Below, one piece after another: positions 14,780 through 20,194 of a DNA stretch of 20,194 bases. The translations under genes were made by a program, and so were the position numbers. The number at the start of each line of letters is the position of its first letter. Position 1 is the stretch's first letter. The stretch is from contig JBEGVV010000100.1 in the NCBI GenBank assembly GCA_041178225.1, forward strand, positions 1-20,194. Reading direction: 5' to 3'. This stretch comes from CAIOSQ01 sp041178225 (lineage in GTDB: Bacteria > Pseudomonadota > Alphaproteobacteria > CACIAM-22H2). The notes under the pieces are model-generated. The model did not search any database. It was not told where the DNA came from and saw only the letters and a list, made by a program, of their open reading frames with translations.

Positions 14780-15490
14780 ATGCCCCAGCGCGACGACAGG
14801 ATTGGCACGCGAGGCTTATCCCGCGCCGCGCATGGCCGGCGTGGCCTGCTCGCAGGCGCGATGGCGCTGGTCGCAAGCGCCGCGGCGCGCGCCACGGCGT
14901 CCCCGGCGCCCATCGCCGTCCGCAGGATCGCGCTCGTGCGCGCCGACAATGGCGAGCGCTTCGACGGTCCCTTCCGCGGCGAGGCGGGCCACGACGCGGG
15001 CGCGCTGGGCGAGTTCGCGCATTTCATGCGCGACAGGCATGTCGCGCGCATGGCGCCGGTGGATCCGGCGCTGCTCGATTTCCTCGCCGACGTCCTCGCC
15101 TCGGTCGGCGCGCCGGAAGCGATGCTGCTCTCCGGCTATCGCTCGCCAGAGACGGAGGCGAGGATCGCGGCGACGCGCTTCGCCGCGCTCGAGCGCAGCC
15201 CGCACGTGCAGGGGCGCGCCATCGACTTCACCATCGCGCGCCGACTGCAGGACGCCGCCGACGCCGCGCGCGCGATGAGGCGGGGCGGCGTCGGCTGGTA
15301 CCCGGGCTCGCGCTTCGTGCATCTCGACACCGGCGCGCCGCGCCACTGGGTGCTCGCGGGCGACGGCCTGCGCGGCGCGCTCGGCCTGCGCGCCGCGCGC
15401 CATCGCGACCTCGCGCTCGAGGAATGCCGCCGCGACCCCGCGCGGCGTCCCCAGTGCGGCGCGCCGCCGCCGCGCGTCCCCGCGCGCTAG
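14780..15490 (+). CDS. Tat-exported DUF882 (M15-like zinc peptidase fold) protein
   Basis: The product is 236 aa. A twin-arginine signal is seen: R20-R21 in HGRRGLLAGAMALVASAAARA, with cleavage likely near residue 38-41. The mature part has the DUF882/YcbK signature: LSGYRSPETEARI (117-129), the metal-binding H142-x6-D149 in SPHVQGRAIDF, and GGVGWYPGSRFVHLDTGAPRHW (169-190) with H181 and D183. This family is related to D,D-carboxypeptidases of the M15 clan and is thought to act on peptidoglycan in the periplasm. The ATG at 14780 has a GGAG site 5 nt upstream. The C-terminal tail after residue 195 is Arg/Pro-rich and not conserved as far as I know. Confidence 0.9.
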   Translation: MPQRDDRIGTRGLSRAAHGRRGLLAGAMALVASAAARATASPAPIAVRRIALVRADNGERFDGPFRGEAGHDAGALGEFAHFMRDRHVARMAPVDPALLDFLADVLASVGAPEAMLLSGYRSPETEARIAATRFAALERSPHVQGRAIDFTIARRLQDAADAARAMRRGGVGWYPGSRFVHLDTGAPRHWVLAGDGLRGALGLRAARHRDLALEECRRDPARRPQCGAPPPRVPAR

Positions 15491-15518
15491 CGCCGCGCCA
15501 TCACGCGCCGGCGCGGCG
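15491..15518. terminator. Hairpin between converging genes, possible bidirectional terminator
   Basis: CGCCGCGCC (15491-15499) and GGCGCGGCG (15510-15518) form a perfect 9-bp stem with a 10-nt loop. It begins right after the DUF882 stop and covers the last codons of the dehydrogenase gene that converges on it. No T-run follows on either strand, so termination is inferred from stem strength and position only. Confidence 0.4.
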
Positions 15519-16502
15519 CAGCAGTTCCGCGTGCAGCATGTCCGGGACGTCGATCCCCTCGCGCTCGGCACGCGCGCGCAGTTCCAGCCGGCGCGCCCCC
15601 GGGATGCGCGTGCCCGGTTGCGCGAGGATCGCCGCGCAGAGTTCCTCAACGCGCGCGCCGAACCCCTCGCCGCCGAAGCGCGCCGGATCGACGAGCAGGA
15701 AGAACTGGCCGACGCGCGGCGGGCCGCCCTTGGCATCGAGGAAGGAACTCGCCTCGTGGCCGAAATGCGAGCCGGTGAGCGCCGCGGCGAGGATCTCGAC
15801 CATCATGACGAGCGCGGCGCCCTTGGCCTCGCCCATGGGCAGCATGGCGCCGCCCAGCGCGGCCTTCGCGTCGGTGGTCGGCCTCCCCTCGGCATCGAGC
15901 GCCCAGCCCTCCGGGATGGCCTCGCCGCGCTGCGCGGCGAGCATGACCTTGCCCCGCGCGACCTTGCTGAGGCTGAGGTCGATCACCAGCGGCGGCTCGC
16001 CGCGCAGTCGCGGGCAGGCGAAGGCGATCGGGTTCGTGCCGAACAGCGGCTTCCCGCCGCCCCAGGGCGCGATCGCGGCCGGCGAGTTGCCGAAGGCGAG
16101 CGCGACGAGGCCGCGCCGCGCGGGCTGCTCGACGTGGAAGCCGGCCATGCCGAAGTGGTGCGAGTTCGCCACCGCCATCCCGGCGACGCCGGAGGCACGC
16201 GCCATCCCGCCCGCGCGCGGCATGCCACGCGCGATCGCCGGATAGGCGAAGCCGTCGGCGGCGTCGACCATGAGCGCCGTCGGCCCCCGGTCCCGCAGCA
16301 CGGGCTCGGCGTCGCCGCGCACCTTCCCCGCGATCACCTGGTCGGCATAGGCGGGCACGCGGCTGAGGCCGTGGCCCGGCTGCCCGTCCGCCTCGGCGGC
16401 CACCAGGGCGCGCGCGACGTCGACGGCATTGTCGTGGCTGGTGCCGCTGGCGACGAGCGCATCGATTGCGAGGCGCTCGGCCTCGGCGAGTGTGAGCCTC
16501 AT
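15501..16502 (-). CDS. comC: Ldh2-family (malate/L-lactate-type) dehydrogenase, probable (R)-sulfolactate dehydrogenase ComC
   Basis: The product is 333 aa, belonging to the type-2 malate/L-lactate/sulfolactate dehydrogenase family (NAD(P)-dependent, not Rossmann-type). Family features are GHGLSRVPAY (43-52) with the conserved histidine H44, NSHHFGMAG (113-121), and FGTNPIAFACP (154-164). The ATG at 16502 is used, with GGGAAGGAAA directly upstream; an upstream in-frame GTG is less likely. In Chromohalobacter, ComC of this family reduces sulfopyruvate to (R)-sulfolactate, the substrate of SuyAB. Lying third downstream of suyAB on the same strand, the gene most likely has that role here. The family also includes ureidoglycolate and 2,3-diketogulonate dehydrogenases, so context carries the specific call. 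Confidence 0.65.
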   Translation of the reverse strand: MRLTLAEAERLAIDALVASGTSHDNAVDVARALVAAEADGQPGHGLSRVPAYADQVIAGKVRGDAEPVLRDRGPTALMVDAADGFAYPAIARGMPRAGGMARASGVAGMAVANSHHFGMAGFHVEQPARRGLVALAFGNSPAAIAPWGGGKPLFGTNPIAFACPRLRGEPPLVIDLSLSKVARGKVMLAAQRGEAIPEGWALDAEGRPTTDAKAALGGAMLPMGEAKGAALVMMVEILAAALTGSHFGHEASSFLDAKGGPPRVGQFFLLVDPARFGGEGFGARVEELCAAILAQPGTRIPGARRLELRARAEREGIDVPDMLHAELLRRAGA

Positions 16503-16551
16503 GGTTTCCTTCCCGGTAGGCGCGACCACGCGCGACGCGGCGCCACGGCCG

Positions 16552-17283
16552 CTAGGAGAGCACCAGCGCCGTGCCCGAGGCGAGCAGGAGCACGAGGATC
16601 ACCTGCCGGAACCTGCGTTCGTCGATGCGGGCGTAGAGCCGCATGCCGAGCAGGACACCCGCGAGGATCGCCGGCACGGTCAGGGCGAAGCGCCGCAGGT
16701 CGCCCGCGTCGACGCCGCCGGCCGCCGCGAGCGAGGCGAGCGACAGGAGCTGGATCGCAAGGATGTAGGGCTGGAACACGGCACGCTGGACGTCGCGGCT
16801 CCACCCGCGCAGCCCGCACCAGACCGTGGGCAGGGCGCCGGACAGGCCCGCGAGGCCACCGAGCACCCCGCCAGCGAAGCCCACAGCCGCGTCGGCGCCC
16901 CTTCCACCGGCCTCGCGGATGCGGAAGCCTGGCGCGGCCAGCGCCCAGCACGCATAGGCGACGAGGAAGCCCCCCACCGCGTCGCGCACGAGTTCCTTGG
17001 GCACGATGCCGAGCGCCAGCGTGCCGAGCGGCACCCCGGCGACGCCGGCGAGCAGGAAGGGAAGCAGGCGCCTGCGATCCATCGCGGCGCGAAAGCGCCA
17101 GATCGTGAAGCACTGCGCCAGCGAAGAGCCGAGGAGGATGAGCACCGCGGCCTCGCGCGGCGGCAGGACGTGCAGGAAGACGGCCGAGGCGATCAGCGCA
17201 TAGGCGAAGCCAGCCAGGCCCGAGGCGAAGGCGCCCAGCAGCGTCCCGCCGAGCACGACGAGCAGGTCGGTCTGGATGTCCAA
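16552..17283 (-). CDS. TauE/SafE (TSUP) family membrane exporter, probable sulfite exporter
   Basis: The product is 243 aa and highly hydrophobic, with about seven to eight membrane helices in two repeated halves. The motif GGVLGGLAGLSGALPTVW (around 136-153) matches the second half-repeat of TSUP proteins, and GASGLAG-like residues (FASGLAGFAYAL) mark the first. The only supported start is TTG at 17283-17281, preceded by GGAGG four bases away. No ATG or GTG is available in frame between the upstream gene and this point. TSUP members beside sulfonate-degradation genes are proposed to export sulfite. Here the gene lies 55 nt after suyB, with a strong hairpin between them, and 49 nt before the dehydrogenase gene. 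Substrate is inferred from context. Confidence 0.82.
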   Translation of the reverse strand: MDIQTDLLVVLGGTLLGAFASGLAGFAYALIASAVFLHVLPPREAAVLILLGSSLAQCFTIWRFRAAMDRRRLLPFLLAGVAGVPLGTLALGIVPKELVRDAVGGFLVAYACWALAAPGFRIREAGGRGADAAVGFAGGVLGGLAGLSGALPTVWCGLRGWSRDVQRAVFQPYILAIQLLSLASLAAAGGVDAGDLRRFALTVPAILAGVLLGMRLYARIDERRFRQVILVLLLASGTALVLS

Positions 17284-17305
17284 GCGGCCTCCGGCCGGCC
17301 GGTCG

Positions 17306-17332
17306 GCGGGGCGGGCGCCCTGCCCGCCCCGC
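17306..17332 (-). promoter_or_regulatory. Strong intergenic hairpin between suyB and the exporter gene
   Basis: GCGGGGCGGGC (17306-17316) and GCCCGCCCCGC (17322-17332) form a perfect 11-bp GC stem around a 5-nt loop, starting 6 nt beyond the suyB stop. No T-run follows on the reverse strand, so it may be an mRNA-stabilising 3' structure or partial attenuator that lowers expression of the TTG-started exporter gene. Confidence 0.5.
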
Positions 17333-17338
17333 GCCGGT

Positions 17339-18565
17339 TCAGGCGCTCTGGTAGAGCTTGGTCATCACGAACTCGCGATGGCCCAGCGCCTCGGCGCAGG
17401 TGTTCCTGCCGTTGCAGGTCCGCACCATGATGTCGATCAGCGCGTCGCCCGCCTGGTCGAGGTTCATCTCGCGGCGCAGGATCCCGGAGACGTCGAGGTC
17501 GATGTGCTCGGGCATGAGCCGCGCGGTCTTCGGGTTCGCGGTCAGCTTGATCACCGGCTCGATCGGGTTGCCGATGACGTTGCCCTGCCCGGTCGGGAAG
17601 AGATGCACGACGAAGCCGGCCGCCGCCTGCAGCGTCACGCATTCCGCGGCCGCCGAGGACGTGTCCATGAAGTAGAGGCCCGAGCCCTTGCGCGGCTCCT
17701 CGGCCGGCGCGAGCACGTCCACGTACTTCGTCTTGTGCCCGATCTTCTGGAAGTTGCCGAAGGCCTTCTCCTCGATCGTCGACAGGCCGCCGGCGATGTT
17801 GCCCTTGGTCGGCTGCGACTCGGAGAGGTCGTTCGTCTTGTGGCGGTTGACGACGTCCTGGTAGGCGTTGAACACCGCCATGAACTTCCCGGCGACGTCC
17901 TTGTCGAAGGCGCGCTTCGCGCACTCGACCTCGGCGCCCGTCAGCTCGGTGGTCTCGCCGAAGCAGGTCGTGGCGCCCATCGGGTCGATCTTGTCGATCA
18001 GGTTGCCGACGGTCGGGCAGGAGGCGAGGCCCGAGGTCGTGTCGGACTCGCCGCACTTGGTGGAGACCCAGAGCTCGTCCATCCAGCACTCCTCGCGCTG
18101 GATCTCCGTGGCGTCCATCAGGAACTGCTGCGCGCGGCGGCTGGCCATCTCGATGACCTTGAGGTCGCCATGGCCCTCGATGGCGAAGCCGGCCACCGGC
18201 TTGCCGCTCTTCGCGATGCCCTCGACCACGCGCCCGGTCCAGCCCGGCTCGATGCCGATGACGATCACCGCGGCGACGTTCGGGTTCGTCCCGGTCCCGA
18301 TCAGCGTGCGGAAATGCAGCGCGAGGTCCTCGCCGAACTGCAGCCGCCCATAGGCGTGCGGCAGGGCCATCGTGCCCTTGATGTTGTTGGCGACGGCCTC
18401 GCAGGCCGCGTTGGACAGGTCGTCCAGCGGCAGGATGATCACGTGGTTGCGGATGCCGACGCGCCCGTTGGAGCGGCGATATCCCATGAAGCGGATGCGG
18501 TCGCGGCTGCGCGCGCGCTTCGAGACGATGGCCGGGGCGGCCGCCTTGCGCTTGGTCACGGCCAT
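17339..18565 (-). CDS. suyB: (2R)-3-sulfolactate sulfo-lyase, large subunit
   Basis: The product is 408 aa. With SuyA it desulfonates (R)-sulfolactate to pyruvate and sulfite in the cytoplasm. It is a UxaA/GarD-type C-terminal domain protein. It has the opening block NGRVGIRNHVIILPLDDLSNAA, then MALPHAYGRLQFGEDLALH, WVSTKCGESDTTSG, SESQPTKGNIAGGLSTIEEKA and the ending ALGHREFVMTKLYQSA. These phrases agree with SuyB as I remember it, more than with altronate or galactarate dehydratase. The N-terminal 20 residues are Lys/Arg/Ala-rich and extra. The ATG at 18565 lies one nucleotide after the suyA stop, with GAGGTGG upstream inside suyA. A different UxaA-type hydratase cannot be excluded without a tree, but exporter and ComC-like neighbours favour SuyB. 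Confidence 0.87.
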   Translation of the reverse strand: MAVTKRKAAAPAIVSKRARSRDRIRFMGYRRSNGRVGIRNHVIILPLDDLSNAACEAVANNIKGTMALPHAYGRLQFGEDLALHFRTLIGTGTNPNVAAVIVIGIEPGWTGRVVEGIAKSGKPVAGFAIEGHGDLKVIEMASRRAQQFLMDATEIQREECWMDELWVSTKCGESDTTSGLASCPTVGNLIDKIDPMGATTCFGETTELTGAEVECAKRAFDKDVAGKFMAVFNAYQDVVNRHKTNDLSESQPTKGNIAGGLSTIEEKAFGNFQKIGHKTKYVDVLAPAEEPRKGSGLYFMDTSSAAAECVTLQAAAGFVVHLFPTGQGNVIGNPIEPVIKLTANPKTARLMPEHIDLDVSGILRREMNLDQAGDALIDIMVRTCNGRNTCAEALGHREFVMTKLYQSA

Positions 18566-18566
18566 C

Positions 18567-18854
18567 TCACCACCTCTTCGTCTTGATGTTGTGCACGTGC
18601 ACGTGGCGGCCCTTGCCGGCCGGGTCGACGACCTTGCCGATGTCGTGGCCGTACTTGAAGACCGTGTCGCCCTTCTTCAGGTCGCGCAGCGCGATCTTGT
18701 GCCCGAGCGGCACGGCGTCGAGCGCCTTCACGACGATCGTCCCGTCCCCCTCCATCACCCAGCCGGTGAGCTTCTGGCCCGGCTTGACGTCCTCGACCAC
18801 GACCACGCCGACATTGTCGGCCTTGTCGTGCACGATGAAATGCGTTGTCGGCAT
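18567..18854 (-). CDS. suyA: (2R)-3-sulfolactate sulfo-lyase, small subunit (SAF domain)
   Basis: The product is 95 aa. The single SAF-like domain corresponds to the N-terminal domain of altronate/galactarate dehydratases, here a separate protein as in SuyA. It reads FIVHDKADNVGVVVVEDVKPGQ, then IPLGHKIAL-like VPLGHKIALRDLKKGD, YGHDIGK and a histidine-rich end HVHVHNIKTKRW. The open frame extends 14 codons upstream, but the ATG at 18854 is chosen: GAGGAG lies 4 nt ahead and the family N-terminus starts there. It is the first gene of the operon, followed at once by suyB. A good sigma-70 promoter lies about 50 nt upstream in a 120-nt divergent region shared with the epimerase gene. Confidence 0.87.
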   Translation of the reverse strand: MPTTHFIVHDKADNVGVVVVEDVKPGQKLTGWVMEGDGTIVVKALDAVPLGHKIALRDLKKGDTVFKYGHDIGKVVDPAGKGRHVHVHNIKTKRW

Positions 18855-18902
18855 GTCGCTCCTCGCGCGCGTGTCGCGGCCCTGGAGGGACCGCATCAGG
18901 GC

Positions 18903-18931
18903 ACCCTAGGTTCGTCGCGCCGCGTGGTCAA
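18903..18931 (-). promoter_or_regulatory. Candidate sigma-70 promoter for the suyAB operon
   Basis: On the reverse strand TTGACC (18931-18926) is followed after exactly 17 nt by TAGGGT (18908-18903). Transcription would begin near 18896, leaving a leader of about 42 nt before suyA. The -10 is flanked by the palindrome CCTAGG (18905-18910). The whole divergent gap is 18855-18974, so a regulator bound here could act on both suyA and the epimerase gene. Confidence 0.55.
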
Positions 18932-18962
18932 CGAAACCGCCCGGCACGCCCCTCGCGCGCGC

Positions 18963-18968
18963 TAGGAT
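18963..18968 (+). promoter_or_regulatory. Candidate -10 element for the epimerase gene
   Basis: TAGGAT (four of six to TATAAT) ends 6 nt before the ATG at 18975. No clear -35 is present 17 nt upstream. If used, transcription would start at or next to the ATG, giving a leaderless message; alternatively AGGA within it serves as a weak ribosome-binding site. Confidence 0.3.
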
Positions 18969-18974
18969 CGCGCG

Positions 18975-19865
18975 ATGGACCCGGACTCTCCCCAAGACCT
19001 CGTGCTGCGCGCGGGCGACCTCACCCTCGAGCTCTCGCCGGCCGCGGGCGGCACGATCGTCGGCCTCTGGCACGCAGGGACCGCGCTGATGCGCGCCCCG
19101 GATCGCGCCCTCCTGCGCGCCGGAAACCCGCGCGGCGCCGCGAGCTGGCCGCTCGTGCCCTATTCCAACCGCGTGCGCGGCGCGCGCTTCGCGTGGAAGG
19201 GCCGGACGATCGAGCTCGCCCGCGACGCGCTCGGCGGCGACCATGCGATCCACGGCAATGGCTGGCGCCGACCCTGGGTGGTGGAGGACGAGAGCCCTTC
19301 CGCCGCGATGCTCGTGCAGCGCCACGAGGCGGATGGCTTCTGGCCCTTCGCCTGCGAGGCGCGGCAGGGCTTCGCCCTCGATGCCGGAGGCGCGACGCTG
19401 TGGATGGCGCTCACCAACACGGGCGACGCGGACATGCCGGCCGGCCTCGGCCACCATCCCTATTTCCGGCGCAGCGCCGACGCGCGGCTGCGCGTCGGGC
19501 TCGGCGAGATGTGGGAAGGCGACGAGGCCAGGTTCCCGCTTCGGCGCGTCCCCGTGCCCGCGCGCTTCGACTTCTCCGCGGGACGCGAGGTCGACCCGGT
19601 GGACCTCGACGCGGTCTTCGTCGGCTGGACGCGCCCCGCGCGCATCGAATGGCCGTCGGATCGCCTCGCGCTCGAGATCTCCGCCTCGGCGATCTTCGGG
19701 CGGCTGGTCGTCTTCGTGCCGCCCGGACAGCCCTTCTTCGCGGTCGAGCCGGTGAGCCACGACACCGACGCCTTCAACCATCCGGGCGCGGAGAGCGGCC
19801 TGCGCGTGCTCGCGCCGGGCGAGACGCTGCAGGGCGAGATGCGCTTCGCCGTGTCGCGCGGCTGA
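18975..19865 (+). CDS. Aldose 1-epimerase (mutarotase) family protein
   Basis: The product is 296 aa of the galactose-mutarotase superfamily, which interconverts alpha and beta anomers of aldoses. Expected active-site positions are seen: N65-R66 in PYSNRVRGARF, H93 in AIHGNGWRRPW, the catalytic-acid histidine in GLGHHPYF (H160/H161), LDAVF (D212) and the catalytic-base glutamate E258 in FFAVEPVSHDTDAFN. No signal peptide is seen, so it is cytoplasmic. It is transcribed away from suyAB across a 120-nt gap. Sulfoquinovose mutarotases belong to this superfamily and sulfoquinovose breakdown yields sulfolactate, so a role for this protein in sulfo-sugar use is possible. An ordinary sugar mutarotase is equally compatible with the sequence. 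Confidence 0.87.
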   Translation: MDPDSPQDLVLRAGDLTLELSPAAGGTIVGLWHAGTALMRAPDRALLRAGNPRGAASWPLVPYSNRVRGARFAWKGRTIELARDALGGDHAIHGNGWRRPWVVEDESPSAAMLVQRHEADGFWPFACEARQGFALDAGGATLWMALTNTGDADMPAGLGHHPYFRRSADARLRVGLGEMWEGDEARFPLRRVPVPARFDFSAGREVDPVDLDAVFVGWTRPARIEWPSDRLALEISASAIFGRLVVFVPPGQPFFAVEPVSHDTDAFNHPGAESGLRVLAPGETLQGEMRFAVSRG

Positions 19866-20013
19866 CGCCCGACGCCGCGAGGCACGCGACGGAGGGGCGC
19901 ATGTGTCCGCCCGCGCGGCGAGCGGACGGCGCGAGACGATCGCCGTCGCACCGCCAGAGCCGACGCGCAGCGCCTGGCCGCCAGCACAATTGCCCTCCCC
20001 GTCGCCGCGCTGC

Positions 20014-20053
20014 CGCGCGGCGCCACCCCTCCCATCCGCGCTTCGCGCGGACA
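20014..20053 (+). repeat. 40-bp direct repeat, copy 1
   Basis: It is identical to 20155-20194 over 40 bp. It contains the hairpin TCCGCGC-TTC-GCGCGGA (20035-20051). In this copy outer arms CCCCTCC (20026-20032) and GGAGGGG (20054-20060) extend the structure, with CA on both sides as a symmetric internal loop. Confidence 0.9.
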
Positions 20054-20154
20054 GGAGGGGAGCCAGCCTGGCTCCTCCCCCGGCCGCGCGGCAGCGCGGG
20101 TGGGGGAGGTGGCGCGCGCCGTGAGGCGCGCGACGGAGGGGGCAAGCGTCTTCT

Positions 20155-20194
20155 CGCGCGGCGCCACCCCTCCCATCCGCGCTTCGCGCGGACA
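20155..20194 (+). repeat. 40-bp direct repeat, copy 2 (reaches window edge)
   Basis: This is a perfect copy of 20014-20053, offset by 141 nt. The base before it differs from copy 1, fixing its left border. The right border is unknown because the window ends inside the element. Confidence 0.9.

Larger units (their letters stand above)
19866..20194. repeat. Intergenic array of palindromic repeats, continuing past the window end
   Basis: No gene is seen. The stretch is built of inverted and direct repeats. Stem-loops include 20003-20022 (8 bp), 20026-20060 (7+7 bp), 20059-20075 (8 bp around one C), 20084-20099 (6 bp, the reverse complement of the first core) and 20113-20132 (8 bp, loop GTGA). 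A 40-bp direct repeat and a 24-bp, 22-identical repeat (19874-19897 versus 20118-20141) link the parts. It begins 8 nt after the epimerase stop. Confidence 0.8.

Noticed and set aside
17339..18854. Altronate or galactarate dehydratase
   Set aside because: The split into a 95-aa SAF protein and a 408-aa partner, the SuyB-like phrases, and the exporter and ComC-like neighbours favour sulfolactate sulfo-lyase. No hexuronate genes are near.
20003..20194. CRISPR array
   Set aside because: The repeats are palindromic mosaic pieces in both orientations. There are only two exact 40-bp copies 141 nt apart, no regular spacers and no cas genes.

Overview
The window looks like chromosomal DNA from a very GC-rich alphaproteobacterium. 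The evidence is gene order and family content. A long minus-strand housekeeping run carries alkA-type glycosylase, a small basic protein, murA, DUF2948, short-form hisG, hisD, UPF0262, an LMW phosphatase, infA, maf and RNase E/G. UPF0262, DUF2948 and the infA-maf-RNase E/G order are typical of Alphaproteobacteria. A Rhodospirillales/Acetobacteraceae-like host is my best guess but is not proven by the sequence.

Layout. Positions 1-6961 (minus) are the housekeeping run, with near-zero spacing or 4-11 nt overlaps between most genes. A probable internal promoter lies in front of infA. Positions 7055-8239 (plus) encode a FAD-dependent amine/amino-acid oxidase-like protein. Positions 8312-12870 (plus) encode a three-subunit molybdopterin enzyme: a catalytic subunit without a Tat signal, a four-cluster ferredoxin-like subunit and a DmsC-type membrane anchor. 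These best match the cytoplasmic-facing sulfite dehydrogenase SoeABC. Positions 12849-13670 (minus) encode a sterol-desaturase-family membrane protein whose 3' end overlaps soeC. Then come a tRNA-Thr(GGT) at 13821-13895, an H-NS-family gene (14008-14346, minus) and a 433-nt gene-free stretch that is AT-rich for this window. Positions 14780-15490 (plus) encode a Tat-exported DUF882 peptidase-like protein. Positions 15501-18854 (minus) form the operon suyA-suyB-TauE/SafE exporter-ComC-like dehydrogenase. A divergent aldose-1-epimerase-family gene (18975-19865) follows, and the window ends in an array of palindromic repeats.

How the genes fit together. SuyAB splits (R)-sulfolactate into pyruvate and sulfite. 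The Ldh2-family protein would be the (R)-sulfolactate dehydrogenase (ComC type) that interconverts sulfopyruvate and (R)-sulfolactate. The TauE/SafE protein can export sulfite, and SoeABC about 4.5 kb away can oxidise sulfite to sulfate and pass electrons to quinone. The window therefore appears to hold the lower half of an organosulfonate (C3-sulfonate) degradation pathway plus its sulfite disposal. The divergent epimerase raises the testable possibility of a link to sulfoquinovose. No importer, (S)-sulfolactate dehydrogenase or sulfo-sugar enzyme is visible in the window, so the upper pathway is unknown. The enzymes are known families. What may be new is the arrangement, the regulation and the repeat elements.
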